A stretch of DNA of 64,000 nucleotides from Allobosea sp. AAP35 (GCF_001295925.1 NZ_LJHQ01000001.1:1-64000), one strand, 5' to 3'; shown: positions 16,325 through 24,963, numbered from the stretch's first letter. Translations and numbers: made by a program. The notes: a model not told the origin generated them from the letters alone.

Positions 16325-17275
16325 CTAGCGTCCGCTGCATGACCCAGACGAAATTCCGCGCGCCTGCAGGCCACGGCTCAGGTCCGCACCCGACACCACC
16401 AACCGGCGCAGTTCCTCGGCGAGGATATCGTAGACCAAACGGATGCGACGGCTGTTCTGCACCTCGCGATGCGTGACCAGCCAGAGCGGCACCGGAACGC
16501 GCGACAGCTCCGGCAAAAGCACCCTCAGCTGCGGCATGCGCGCCGCCGCGACGTCGAGGACGACGCCGACGCCGATCCCCCGACGCGTCATCGCCCAGAG
16601 CGCCGACGCGCTGTTTGAGACGACGGCGCACTGCTCCGGCCCAACCCAGAGCCCCTGAAGCTCCATATGGCTGACAAATTGCTCGACCGGATCAAAGGCC
16701 AGGATTGTCGCGTCGCTGAGGTCCGACACGGCACGTGGCATGCCGTGCTGCGCGATCCAGGCGTCGGATGCATACAGGTGCGCATTCAGCTCGCCGATCA
16801 GACGCCCGATCAATTCTGGCTCGGTGGGGCGGACATGGCGGATGGCGATGTCGGCCTCGCGTCGCCTGAGATCGCTGAGCGCATCGGTCGCGATGACGAC
16901 GATGGTGACCTGGGGCACCTCCTGGCGCAGACGTTCGACGATGCCGGGCATGACATGCGTCGCGACCGCGTCCGTGACCGACAGGCTGACGCGGCCCGAC
17001 AGGTCGGATGCCTGGCCGGCGGCGCTGAGCGCGAGCGCCTCCGCCGCAGCAGCCATCTGGCGGGCATGCTCCAGCAGGCCCGCCCCACCAGCCGTCAAGA
17101 CAAGCCGTTTGCCGACCCGCTCGAACAGGGTCACGGCCAGCTGCTCCTCGAGGGCGGCCACCTGCCGCGACAAGGTCGGCTGACTCAAACCCAGCTTGCG
17201 CGACGCCGCAGACAGTGACCCGGCCTCGGCTGTCGCGCGGAAGGCCCGAACCAGATTCCAGTCGATGCCGCTCAT
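16325..17275 (-). CDS. LysR family transcriptional regulator
   Basis: A 316-residue LysR protein. Residues about 1-60 form the winged helix-turn-helix (WNLVRAFRATAEAGSLSAAS, then KLGLSQPTLSRQVAALEEQL). The rest is the effector-binding domain. The start at 17275 is chosen because it opens directly into the helix-turn-helix and AGGAG precedes it; longer starts add unrelated residues. It is divergent from the methyltransferase at 17347 with a 71-bp control region, the usual layout of a LysR regulator and its target. The inducer is unknown. Confidence 0.92.
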   Translation of the reverse strand: MSGIDWNLVRAFRATAEAGSLSAASRKLGLSQPTLSRQVAALEEQLAVTLFERVGKRLVLTAGGAGLLEHARQMAAAAEALALSAAGQASDLSGRVSLSVTDAVATHVMPGIVERLRQEVPQVTIVVIATDALSDLRRREADIAIRHVRPTEPELIGRLIGELNAHLYASDAWIAQHGMPRAVSDLSDATILAFDPVEQFVSHMELQGLWVGPEQCAVVSNSASALWAMTRRGIGVGVVLDVAAARMPQLRVLLPELSRVPVPLWLVTHREVQNSRRIRLVYDILAEELRRLVVSGADLSRGLQARGISSGSCSGR

Positions 17276-17346
17276 GCACTCCTGAATATCTGATCTGCAG
17301 AATGCGGCAAATCCAAATATCGCGACACATGCGATGAGAGGGGCCG

Positions 17347-18018
17347 ATGGAGCCCAGCATGCCGACCTCACGCGAGTCCGAAGACGATGTCGATGCCGTG
17401 TTCTGGAACCGGACGGCGCGGACTTATTCCCGCAGCGTGATCAAAGATCTCGCCGGATATGAGCGCACCCTGTCCGCGACGAGGGATCTCGTCGGCGCCG
17501 CGGATCGGGTTCTGGAGCTCGGCTGCGGAACCGGCCAAACGGCCCTGAGGCTTGCGCCCTCGATCGGTCATATCACCGGGACGGACATCGCGAGCGGGAT
17601 GATCGCCATCGCCAACGAGCGCAAGGCCGCGGCGGTATGCCCGAACGCAACGTTCGTAGTCACGGACGGACGCAGCCCGCCCTGGCCGGACCCGCCGTTT
17701 GACGCGGTGCTGGCCTTCAATCTCCTGCACCTGATCAAGGACCGGCCGCGCTTGTTTCAGTCCATTGGGCGGGCTTTGAAGCCAGGCGGCCTGTTCATCA
17801 CCAAAACCCCCTGCCTGTCAGAGATGAACGCCGTCATTCGCCTCGCCATTCCTCTGATGAGGCTCATCGGCAAGGCGCCGTCCTTGTCGTTCTTCACCGC
17901 AGATGAGCTGGCGAGCGAACTGACCGCCGGCGGCTTCTCGATCATCGATCGGGCCCGCCATGGGTCGGGCCGCACGGATTTTCGCGTCTTCATGGCCGCA
18001 CGGAAGGTGGACCCATGA
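17347..18018 (+). CDS. Class I SAM-dependent methyltransferase
   Basis: A 223-residue methyltransferase. Motif I is VLELGCGTGQTAL near residue 57. The acidic residue after it is in ITGTDIASGMI, and FDAVLAFNLLHLI with LKPGGLFITKTP are the later motifs. The architecture fits small-molecule methyltransferases of the UbiE/Methyltransf_11 type, with no clue to substrate. An ATG at 17359 has a better-spaced GGAG and may be the true start. The gene is divergent from the LysR regulator, which probably controls it. Confidence 0.88.
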   Translation: MEPSMPTSRESEDDVDAVFWNRTARTYSRSVIKDLAGYERTLSATRDLVGAADRVLELGCGTGQTALRLAPSIGHITGTDIASGMIAIANERKAAAVCPNATFVVTDGRSPPWPDPPFDAVLAFNLLHLIKDRPRLFQSIGRALKPGGLFITKTPCLSEMNAVIRLAIPLMRLIGKAPSLSFFTADELASELTAGGFSIIDRARHGSGRTDFRVFMAARKVDP

Positions 18019-18139
18019 GCGCTGCCCGATCCACTCGCTCTGGCGTTCGCGCTGTCGTCTGCCGCAGCAAGCCAGCGACGCCGTCGCACCAAACGTGATT
18101 TCGAACCCTGTTCATGACGACCGACGAGGACCGGCCCCA

Positions 18140-18556
18140 ATGAAGACCATGCTATCAGCGACGACACTGATTGTGTGTTTGAGCTCCGCACCCATCCTGG
18201 CCCAGGCCTGCGAAAGCAGTTTCCGTGTCGAAGGCACACCGATGCTCACCGCGCTGAATTTTCGCACGTCCCAGACGTTCGCCGGGGTCGACCAAGGGAG
18301 GGCGATTGACAACCTGCGGAGCGCGATGCTGGCCGAAGGCTTCATTCGCGTCAGCGTCGACCGTTCCGCGGGAGCGCTGACGGCTTTTCAGGAAACCTCG
18401 GGGTCCGGCCGTCCCCAGACCCTTCGCGTTTCGGCGCGCAAGGCGGGCAAGGGCACACGGGTCGATGCGGTCTTCATGATCCAGGCGGGCCAGCTGGCCG
18501 ATGCTGCGACCGTCCGCGGCTCTCTGTGCAGGGTCATCTCCGCTGCAAGGGACTGA
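18140..18556 (+). CDS. Exported protein of unknown function
   Basis: A 138-residue protein with a clear signal peptide (MKTMLSATTLIVCLSSAPIL, cleavage near AQA-C). Mature cysteines Cys23 (ACESS) and one near the end (SLCRVIS) could form a disulfide. The middle (IDNLRSAMLAEGFIRVSVD, then SAGALTAFQETSG) resembles small periplasmic proteins with an alternating alpha/beta pattern. GAGGA lies about 9 nt before the ATG. It is the last gene before junction 3. Family not recognised. Confidence 0.7.
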   Translation: MKTMLSATTLIVCLSSAPILAQACESSFRVEGTPMLTALNFRTSQTFAGVDQGRAIDNLRSAMLAEGFIRVSVDRSAGALTAFQETSGSGRPQTLRVSARKAGKGTRVDAVFMIQAGQLADAATVRGSLCRVISAARD

Positions 18557-18595
18557 TGGTGTGAGACCCGACGAGGGCAAACCCGCCACACCCGC

Positions 18596-18856
<261 letters not shown>

Positions 18857-18875
18857 CCCACACCCCGCTTTATGG

Positions 18876-18908
18876 TTGTGCAACCGAAGCCAAGCTTCGG
18901 CTGCACAA
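18876..18908 (-). terminator. Hairpin downstream of the metal-related minus-strand operon
   Basis: Arms TTGTGCA-A-CCGAAGC and GCTTCGG-C-TGCACAA around a CAA loop give a 14-bp stem with one mismatch. It lies 13 bp beyond the last stop of the minus-strand operon. No T-run follows, so termination is likely but not certain. Confidence 0.55.
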
Positions 18909-18921
18909 GGTCGGGATGCGA

Positions 18922-19611
18922 TCACATCATGCGCTTGATCTCACCATAAGCGCCTGTGGTCTTCAGCGTGATGACCACGTCCTGCTTGCCGCGATTGCGC
19001 CAGAACCAGCCATGCGAGCCGTCGAACTCGGCAGTGAGGACGCCCTGCTCGCCGGCCGAGCCACGCCCGGCCTTGTAGCTCTTCTCCTTGCCGCCGGCGC
19101 CTGGCGTGCCGTGCATGTCGTAGTTCACGACGCCGTCCTTTGCGGTCCAGGCGAAGTTGACCTTGGCTCCAGCCTTCATCGTCAGCTTGTATTCGACCCC
19201 CTCGGTCGGTTTGAGCGTGATCACGGTCTCGTCCGTGCGCGAGGGGGCGGCCTGAGCGAGAATGACCCGCTCGCCGGCATGGGCCGGCGAGACGAACAGG
19301 CCGGCAAGGACGGTGCCGATCAGGCTCGAACGCTGGTCCGGGGCGGGCAATGCCGGCACGGGCTGCGCCGGCGCGGGGCGGCTGTCCATGATCCGGTCGG
19401 CTTCCGCCTCGGCGGCGAGCTGGGTCTTGATCTCGCCCATCTCGGTGAGCTGGAGCATGCGGCCGATTCCGGTCGGGTCGATGGCGTATTCGGCCGGCAG
19501 GACGATGGTCACGAGGATCGCGACCGCGGAGACGGCGGCGATGGCGGTGGAGCGCAGGAGCTGGGCGTTGGTCGGCAGCTCGGCGCGGGTCGGGATGTCG
19601 GTGTTATACAT
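18922..19611 (-). CDS. Membrane-anchored exported protein of the HupE cluster
   Basis: A 229-residue protein with one N-terminal membrane segment (TAIAAVSAVAILVTIVLPAEY, residues about 26-46). A proline-rich linker with RPAPAQPVPALPAPDQ follows, then a C-terminal beta-rich domain (VEYKLTMKAGAKVNFAWTAK, GWFWRNRG, DVVITLKTTGAY). Proteins of this layout, often annotated as transmembrane anchor proteins, are found beside HupE/UreJ-type genes in heavy-metal clusters. It starts 18 bp after the HupE-like gene, so they form one operon. Function is inferred from neighbours: metal handling at the inner membrane with the domain in the periplasm. Confidence 0.75.
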   Translation of the reverse strand: MYNTDIPTRAELPTNAQLLRSTAIAAVSAVAILVTIVLPAEYAIDPTGIGRMLQLTEMGEIKTQLAAEAEADRIMDSRPAPAQPVPALPAPDQRSSLIGTVLAGLFVSPAHAGERVILAQAAPSRTDETVITLKPTEGVEYKLTMKAGAKVNFAWTAKDGVVNYDMHGTPGAGGKEKSYKAGRGSAGEQGVLTAEFDGSHGWFWRNRGKQDVVITLKTTGAYGEIKRMM

Positions 19612-19629
19612 GAGAAGAGGTCCTTGATT

Positions 19630-20364
19630 TTAGGAAACGAAATAGCCGGTGAGTTGGTAGCCGACGAGCACGAAGCCGGCGGTGAGCATCCAGACATTGG
19701 CGGTGTAGGCGTGGCGCCAGAACCCTGCGGTGCGGCGCCAGAAGCCCATCGCGATCAGGATCATTCCGAGCGCCGTGAGCTGGCCGAGCTCGACGCCGAC
19801 ATTGAAGGCGAGCAAATTGGGGATCAGCCCGTCCGGCGAGATCTCGTATTCCAGGATCTTGGTCGAGAGACCGAAGCCGTGGAACAGGCCAAAGATCAGC
19901 GTCGCCGCCTTGGTGTTGGGCTGATAGCCGAGCCAGCGCTGGAAGGCCCCCATGTTGTCGAGCGCCTTGTAGGCGACCGACAGGCCGATGATGGCGTCGA
20001 TGAGGTAGCTGTTGACCCCGACGTTAAAATACACGCCGAGCAGCATCGTCGTCGAATGGCCAAGCGCGAACAGGCTGACATAGATCGCGATGTGCTTGGC
20101 CCGGTAGAGGAAGAAGATCACCCCGAACAGGAACAGGATGTGGTCATAGCCCGTGACCATGTGCTTGGCGCCGAGATAGATAAACGGGAGCAGGTGCACC
20201 CCCGTGATCTCCTTGATATAGCCCTTGTCGCCCTCGGCGACGGCGTGGGCGAGCGCGACGTCCATGCCCTTTAGAAGCAGCACGAAGGCGAGTGCGAGGG
20301 GCAGGAGCAAGCGCGAGGCTGCATGTCGCAGCAGACGCCCTCCTCCTGTGGAAGGTGGTTTCAT
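19630..20364 (-). CDS. HupE/UreJ family membrane protein
   Basis: A 244-residue membrane protein with a signal peptide ending near VALAHA, then about six hydrophobic helices. The HupE/UreJ_2 signature is clear: GYDHILFLFGVIFFLYRAKH followed by FALGHSTTML and FGLFHGFGLS, with His residues likely to bind a metal. Family members are nickel or cobalt permeases or accessories, though this subfamily is also found in metal-resistance clusters. It lies between the His-rich exported protein and the anchor protein on the same strand. ATG at 20364 has only a weak ribosome-binding site. Confidence 0.85.
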   Translation of the reverse strand: MKPPSTGGGRLLRHAASRLLLPLALAFVLLLKGMDVALAHAVAEGDKGYIKEITGVHLLPFIYLGAKHMVTGYDHILFLFGVIFFLYRAKHIAIYVSLFALGHSTTMLLGVYFNVGVNSYLIDAIIGLSVAYKALDNMGAFQRWLGYQPNTKAATLIFGLFHGFGLSTKILEYEISPDGLIPNLLAFNVGVELGQLTALGMILIAMGFWRRTAGFWRHAYTANVWMLTAGFVLVGYQLTGYFVS

Positions 20365-20415
20365 AAGAGATCCGATGATGCGTCGTTGAAGGCTGCCGCA
20401 AGCGCGGCGGCGGGT

Positions 20416-20802
20416 TCAGGCGACGTCGGACCGCGGCGGGCGTTCCAGGCCGCTAGGCCGCCCCGAGGCGGAGCGTTGGTGCTCGTGCCGGATCGCGGTC
20501 CGCACGAAGCGAGGCATGCCGAGCTGGACCAGCGCGACGATCGTCGCCGTCTCGTGGACGTGATCGGCGGTATTGTGCCCGTGGACATGGCCGGGAAGGC
20601 GCTCATCCGGCTCGCCTTCGTCATGGGCATGCCCATGCTCCGCGATCTCGGCAGCGAGTTCTGCGTGCCGCACGGCTTCGGCCTGCGCGATGGCGTGGGC
20701 ATTGTGGCCGGCCGAGACATGCGCCACCGACAAGGTCATGCCGAGCGCCATCGCGAAGGCGATGACGAGGCAGGACAGGGCTTTGATGCGGCGGCGCAGC
20801 AT
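20416..20802 (-). CDS. Histidine-rich exported protein
   Basis: A 128-residue protein with a signal-like N-terminus (LSCLVIAFAMALGMTLSVAH). It has 14 histidines, concentrated in EHGHAHDEGE and GHVHGHNTADHVHE. This suggests binding of Ni, Co, Zn or Cu in the periplasm. It is the first gene of the minus-strand metal operon, divergent from the CsoR/RcnR-type regulator, and shares the G-tract operator region. I know no family with a defined function. Metal storage or delivery to the HupE-like protein is inference. Confidence 0.7.
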   Translation of the reverse strand: MLRRRIKALSCLVIAFAMALGMTLSVAHVSAGHNAHAIAQAEAVRHAELAAEIAEHGHAHDEGEPDERLPGHVHGHNTADHVHETATIVALVQLGMPRFVRTAIRHEHQRSASGRPSGLERPPRSDVA

Positions 20803-20871
20803 AATGAACAGATAGGAACCGAAATCTTAACGGAAGTTTGACGAGGCCGGTCAAGTCGAGAGCTTCCCAAC

Positions 20872-20888
20872 ATCCCCCCTGGGGGGTT
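20872..20888. promoter_or_regulatory. Operator for the CsoR/RcnR-type repressor
   Basis: CCCCCC-T-GGGGGG with AT flanks lies 10 bp before the repressor start. G/C-tract palindromes flanked by A/T are the known operators of the CsoR/RcnR class. Its position suits control of the repressor-exporter pair and perhaps the divergent His-rich gene. Confidence 0.75.
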
Positions 20889-20898
20889 ATGTGAAGGC

Positions 20899-21174
20899 AT
20901 GAGCGATCACATCCATGCCAGCCATCCCGCCATCGCCAAACGCCTCAAGCGCGCCGGCGGGCATCTCGCCAAGGTCGTGGCGATGATCGAAGGCGGAAGC
21001 CCCTGCTTCGACATCGCGACGCAGCTGCAGGCGGTCGAGAGCGCCATCGTCCAGGCCAAGCGCACCCTGATCCAGGACCATCTCGATCACTGCCTCGACC
21101 ATGTCGTCGGTGACGTGTCGCCCGAGCGCCGCCAGCCCATCGACGACTTCAAGGCGATCGCGAAGTTCCTCTGA
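20899..21174 (+). CDS. Metal-sensing repressor, CsoR/RcnR family
   Basis: A 91-residue all-helical repressor of usual length. Residue 36 is Cys (GSPCFDIATQL), 61 is His and 65 is Cys (QDHLDHC). This is the Cys-His-Cys set known from Cu(I)-sensing CsoR and Ni(II)-sensing InrS. RcnR has His at the last position. The N-terminus adds His4, His6 and His9, as in nickel-sensing members. On metal binding it should release the G-tract operator just upstream. It is followed 11 bp later by an MFS exporter, which is the likely target. Copper and nickel both remain possible; the exporter's His-rich tail favours nickel or cobalt. Confidence 0.9.
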   Translation: MSDHIHASHPAIAKRLKRAGGHLAKVVAMIEGGSPCFDIATQLQAVESAIVQAKRTLIQDHLDHCLDHVVGDVSPERRQPIDDFKAIAKFL

Positions 21175-21185
21175 AGGAGCAGCCC

Positions 21186-22532
21186 ATGCTCGCCGTCCTC
21201 GCAAACCAAACCTATGGCCGGCTCTTCCTCGCGCAGATCATCGCGCTGCTGGGCACGGGGCTGTTGACGGTCGCGCTCGGATTGCTCGCGTTCAACCTCG
21301 CCGGGGACAGGGCGGGCACCGTGCTTGGCACGGCGCTCGCGATCAAGATGATCGCCTACGTCGCCGTCGCGCCGGTCGTCGGGGCGTTTGCAGCTCAGTT
21401 GCCGCGGAAGGCCTTTCTGATCGCGATGGATCTGGTTCGGGCGGCGATCGCGCTTCTGCTCCCGTTCGTCAGCGAGATTTGGCAGATCTACGTTCTGATC
21501 TTCCTGTTGCAGTCTGCCTCGGCCGCCTTCACACCGACCTTCCAGGCGACCATCCCCGACGTATTGCCCGATGAGAACGACTACACCAAGGCGCTCTCGC
21601 TCTCGCGGCTGGCCTATGATCTGGAGAGCCTGGTCAGCCCGATGCTGGCAGCCGCGCTGCTGACCCTGATCAGCTATCACTGGCTGTTCACCGGCACGGT
21701 CGTGGGCTTCCTCGTCTCGGCCGCGCTCGTTCTCTCGGTGACGCTGCCGGCGTCGCCGGCCGTCGCGCGGTCGGGCGGCATCTACGACAGGACGACACGC
21801 GGCATGCGGATTTATCTCGCGACGCCGCGACTTCGCGGCCTGCTCGCGCTCAACATGGCCGCGGCTGCCGGCGGCGCGATGGTGATCGTCAACACGGTGG
21901 TCTTCGTGAAGGGCCGCCTTGGGTTGGGCGACGGCCAGGTCGCGCTGGCGCTGGCCTGCTTCGGCGGCGGTTCGATGATCGCCGCGCTGGCCCTGCCGCG
22001 CCTGCTGGAGCGGCTGCCGGACCGGCGTGTGATGTTCACCGCGGCCCTCTTCCTCGGCGGCGTGCTGATGATGGCCGCCGCGCTTCTCTTCGCTGTCGCC
22101 GGCATCGATGTCTCGACCTCGACCAATGCTGCCGACGTTGCGCTATGGCCCGGATTGCTCATGATCTGGCTGCTGCTCGGGCTTGGCTACTCGGCTGTGC
22201 AGACGCCCTCGGGCCGCCTGCTGCGGCGCTCGGCCCATGCCGAGGACAAGCCGGCCGTCTTCGCCGCCCAGTTCGCGCTCTCCCATGCTTGCTGGCTGAT
22301 CACCTACCCGCTGGCCGGATGGCTCGGGGCGGCTCTGCCGGTGTCCCTGACCTTCGGCGTCTTCGCGCTGCTGACGTTCGCTTCGGTGACGATAGCCGCG
22401 CGTGTCTGGCCGTCAGACGAGACTGGTAATCTCGCCCACCGCCATGACAACCTGCCCGTCGATCATCCCCATATCGCCGGTGCGGCTGGCGACCATGCCC
22501 ATCCCATCATCATTGACGATCAGCACCGGTAG
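21186..22532 (+). CDS. MFS transporter with His-rich C-terminus, probable metal exporter (NreB/NrsD-like)
   Basis: A 448-residue major facilitator protein with about 12 hydrophobic helices (MLAVLANQTYGRLFLAQIIA at the start; a loop with PDVLPDENDYTKALSLSRLA in the first half). The last 33 residues contain seven histidines (LAHRHDN, DHPHIAG, DHAHPII). A His-rich cytoplasmic tail on an MFS protein is the hallmark of nickel exporters NreB and NrsD. The gene follows the CsoR/RcnR-type repressor by 11 bp. I infer export of Ni(II) or a similar ion, driven by proton exchange. Confidence 0.82.
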   Translation: MLAVLANQTYGRLFLAQIIALLGTGLLTVALGLLAFNLAGDRAGTVLGTALAIKMIAYVAVAPVVGAFAAQLPRKAFLIAMDLVRAAIALLLPFVSEIWQIYVLIFLLQSASAAFTPTFQATIPDVLPDENDYTKALSLSRLAYDLESLVSPMLAAALLTLISYHWLFTGTVVGFLVSAALVLSVTLPASPAVARSGGIYDRTTRGMRIYLATPRLRGLLALNMAAAAGGAMVIVNTVVFVKGRLGLGDGQVALALACFGGGSMIAALALPRLLERLPDRRVMFTAALFLGGVLMMAAALLFAVAGIDVSTSTNAADVALWPGLLMIWLLLGLGYSAVQTPSGRLLRRSAHAEDKPAVFAAQFALSHACWLITYPLAGWLGAALPVSLTFGVFALLTFASVTIAARVWPSDETGNLAHRHDNLPVDHPHIAGAAGDHAHPIIIDDQHR

Positions 22533-22584
22533 TGGCCGGTGCCGTTCGTATAATTGTCAGCCCCCCCCGAGCCCCACCTTGGCG

Positions 22585-22704
22585 AGAGCATTGCCGTCCG
22601 AAGGCAGTTGAGATCCGCTCGCCGACGCTCGGAAGTCATTGATCCTGCTGGAGGTGCTCTCTCGCTGACCGTGCGCCGTGAGTGCCGCGGCACAATCGCG
22701 CCAC
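22585..22704 (+). repeat. Degenerate tRNA-Arg anticodon arm and att-like arm beside the integrase
   Basis: Bases 22585-22606 match the tRNA-Arg anticodon arm (GAGC..TGCC.TCCGAAGGCAG) at 19 of 22 positions and keep the CCG anticodon loop. Bases 22686-22704 (GCGGCACAATCGCGCCACA, counted to 22705) match the end of the arms of the other junctions at 16 of 19. The interval between these parts is about 100 bp, against 109 at the other junctions. It ends 95 bp before the integrase gene, where a phage-type att site is expected. The stretch 22533-22799 holds no gene. Confidence 0.5.
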
Positions 22705-22799
22705 ATCGGCTCCGGGATTTCCTGTGCCGCCTCCGGAAACCTCCTTGGCGGGCCACTGCCGGCGTCCTCTAGTGCTTAGAGGATCGAGGCGAGACCGCA

Positions 22800-23795
22800 A
22801 TGGCGACCATCAGAAAGCTCAGAGGCCGCTGGCAGGCGCAAGTGCGTCGGCGTGGCATGGCCCCGCCCGCCAAGAGCTTCGACCAGAAGACCGACGCCGA
22901 GAAGTGGGCCCGTTCGCTTGAATCAGAACTCGATCGCTGCGGCTCGATGCCAGACACACGGGTCGCTGAATCGACCACGCTCCGCGAAATCCTCGCGCGA
23001 TACGTCATCGAGGTTTCACCCCGCAAGCGGAGCGCCGCGACCGAGATCTGTCGCATCAAAGCGCTTATGCGTCGCCCGATCTGTCACCGGACGTTGAGCC
23101 TGCTCTCGACGTCGGACCTCGCCACCTATCGCGACGACCGCTTGAAGACGGTCGCGCCTTCGACGGTCACGAAGGAGCTGAACTCGCTGTCGCACGCGAT
23201 CGACACCGCGATGCGCGATTGGGGCATCCATCTCCACAAGAACCCCTGCAAGCTCGTGAGACGTCCCCCTGCTCCCAAGGGTCGCAATCGCCGACTTGTA
23301 ACCGACGAAGAACAGCGACTTCTGGATGCAGCTGACAGCGGTCGCAACGAGGTGATGCGCGACTTGATCATCCTGGCGATCGAAACCGGCATGCGCCGGG
23401 GCGAGCTGCTGTCACTCGATTGGGCTCACATCAACCTTGAGAGCAGGGTCGCGCACCTCCCGCTTACGAAGAATGGGTCGAGCCGCGACGTGCCCCTGTC
23501 CTCCCGCGCTACGATGGTGCTCCAGCGACTCAGAGAGAGTCAGGGAGCGCCAACGTCGGGTCGCCCGCTACCCACGTCGCAGAGCGCAGTCGTGCAAGCG
23601 TGGGGCCATCTGTGCGGTCGCGCTGCAATCACCGGTCTTCATTTTCACGATTTGAGACACGAAGCCGTTTCGCGATTGTTCGAGCGCGGATTGAACGTGA
23701 TCGAAGTCGGAACGATTTCGGGTCACAAGGAGCTTCGCATGTTGTCGCGCTACACCCACTTGCGCGCGTCGGACCTTGTTTCTCGTCTCGGGTAA
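22800..23795 (+). CDS. int: Tyrosine recombinase / site-specific integrase
   Basis: A 331-residue integrase. The N-terminus RKLRGRWQAQVRRRGM is an arm-binding region; a SAM-like core-binding domain spans about 60-160, and the catalytic domain follows. Active-site residues are present: Arg199 in ETGMRRGE, a lysine in PLTKNG, His283 and Arg286 in HDLRHE, His309 in GHKEL and the nucleophile Tyr318 in SRYTHL. It is the only recombinase seen in the array and lies beside a degenerate copy of the tRNA-Arg anticodon arm, so it probably drove integration at the tRNA-Arg locus. An intact active site suggests it could still work. Confidence 0.93.
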   Translation: MATIRKLRGRWQAQVRRRGMAPPAKSFDQKTDAEKWARSLESELDRCGSMPDTRVAESTTLREILARYVIEVSPRKRSAATEICRIKALMRRPICHRTLSLLSTSDLATYRDDRLKTVAPSTVTKELNSLSHAIDTAMRDWGIHLHKNPCKLVRRPPAPKGRNRRLVTDEEQRLLDAADSGRNEVMRDLIILAIETGMRRGELLSLDWAHINLESRVAHLPLTKNGSSRDVPLSSRATMVLQRLRESQGAPTSGRPLPTSQSAVVQAWGHLCGRAAITGLHFHDLRHEAVSRLFERGLNVIEVGTISGHKELRMLSRYTHLRASDLVSRLG

Positions 23796-23891
23796 GAAAA
23801 AGACGAAGTCCCAGGTTGACGGAGCTAGCGCCAGTAGGATGCCGCCTGGGTTCCAAGCGCGGGCGCCATCTATCCTGGGACGTGCCGGGCG

Positions 23892-23907
23892 GTAGATTCG
23901 TCTACCC
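23892..23907. repeat. 16-bp palindromic motif, copy 1
   Basis: GTAGATTCGTCTACCC, one of three copies of GTAGATT(C/G)(A/G)TCTACCC within 2.7 kb of the integrase segment. It lies between the integrase stop and the convergent lipoprotein gene. Confidence 0.7.
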
Positions 23908-23927
23908 CTCACACCGAGACCTGGTCG

Positions 23928-24350
23928 TCACCTGACCTGGGCTGAGCCACCTGCGCCGAACGTCTGACCGTAGGTGAGATCGCCGAACACGAACTGGCCA
24001 CGCGTGCCGTCGCTGAGACGAACGATCGCTGACCCGGACATGAGGTTCGCTGTCCTCGTGATCACGATCTGGCCGCTCTTGCCGTTCGTGCACTTGCCAG
24101 GGACGACCAGGGCGGGGCTCGGATCGCGGACCTGATACTCGCCGGAGCAGCGAGCACCGCCCGGCGTCTGGACCCAGAACTTGCCGACGCCGTCGCTGTA
24201 AGCCGTCGCCTGGCCGGCGGCCGGGACGGAGCCAAATTGACCGGTGACCGGCAGGCTGAACATCGCGCGCGGCTCGCCGCTGGGTGAGGGCGCTGCGCAT
24301 GCGCAGAGCCCAATCGAGATGAGGGCTGCTGCAAAAAATTGCCGTGTCAT
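23928..24350 (-). CDS. Probable lipoprotein of unknown function
   Basis: A 140-residue protein. The N-terminus FFAAALISIGLCACAAPSPS is a signal with a lipobox-like LCAC, so Cys18 would carry the lipid; the cysteine at -2 is unusual. The mature part is glycine-rich and probably beta: GKFWVQTPGGARCSGEY, GKCTNGKSGQIVITRT and DGTRGQFVFGDL, with two cysteines that could pair. It is convergent with the integrase. Similar short exported proteins occur in Hyphomicrobiales but I know no function. Confidence 0.65.
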   Translation of the reverse strand: MTRQFFAAALISIGLCACAAPSPSGEPRAMFSLPVTGQFGSVPAAGQATAYSDGVGKFWVQTPGGARCSGEYQVRDPSPALVVPGKCTNGKSGQIVITRTANLMSGSAIVRLSDGTRGQFVFGDLTYGQTFGAGGSAQVR

Positions 24351-24541
24351 GAAGAATTCCGAAGGCTACGTCTCGCTGAATGCGGTCGCCAGCTACGCAG
24401 ATCGGTGCAGCGGCGTCGATGGCGACCGCCGTTCATCGGCGCACCGCGTGACAGCGATAACCCCACCACAATCAGCCGGCCGTCGCTCGCTACCGCGCCG
24501 GTTCTCGATAGAAAGGCATGTCTCGGCATCAGGAGACGACC

Positions 24542-24910
24542 ATGACCCGCAAGATCATCAACCCGCTCTGTGCAGCGGTCGCGCTCGCTTCTCTCGTTTA
24601 TGCCAGCGCCCAAGCCGAGGAGACGACACGGCTCGATGTCCAGGTGCTCGTGAACAGAGCGGCCCGCGATCGGATTTCGAACGCAGACGATCATCTGCTC
24701 ACGATCGAGACGCTTAAAATCCCCAGGGTCGCGACGGAGACCGGTCGTGTGTGCGGAGCGATCGTGTCGCTGCGTCGAAAGCCGGAGTTCAATCAGTGGA
24801 ACTCATATGCAGCCATCCTCTACATCGAGAATGGCAGGGTTACCATCACCGGCATGGCGACATTCTTCATGCCGGTCGAGGAGCTGATGGGCGAAAGCAG
24901 CTGCAGGTAG
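24542..24910 (+). CDS. Exported protein of unknown function
   Basis: A 122-residue protein. The start at 24542 has AGGAG 6 nt upstream and opens a signal peptide (INPLCAAVALASLVYASAQA-EE). The mature part is small and probably alpha/beta (TRLDVQVLVNRAARDRISNA; YAAILYIENGRVTITGM), with cysteines near the middle (GRVCGAIV) and at the end (SSCR) that could form a disulfide. It follows the divergent lipoprotein gene by about 190 bp of non-coding sequence. No family recognised. Confidence 0.65.
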   Translation: MTRKIINPLCAAVALASLVYASAQAEETTRLDVQVLVNRAARDRISNADDHLLTIETLKIPRVATETGRVCGAIVSLRRKPEFNQWNSYAAILYIENGRVTITGMATFFMPVEELMGESSCR

Positions 24911-24947
24911 CACTCACGCAGGCAGGGGCGACCAGTGAGCCGGACGT

Positions 24948-24963
24948 GTAGATTCATCTACCC
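24948..24963. repeat. 16-bp palindromic motif, copy 2
   Basis: GTAGATTCATCTACCC, 37 bp after the exported-protein stop, in a 310-bp gap otherwise without features apart from AT-rich promoter-like sequence near 25090-25130. Confidence 0.7.

Noticed and set aside
20874-20886. The C6-T-G6 sequence as a transcription terminator
   Set aside because: There is no T-run and it lies 10 bp before a start; an operator of the adjacent CsoR/RcnR-type repressor fits better.
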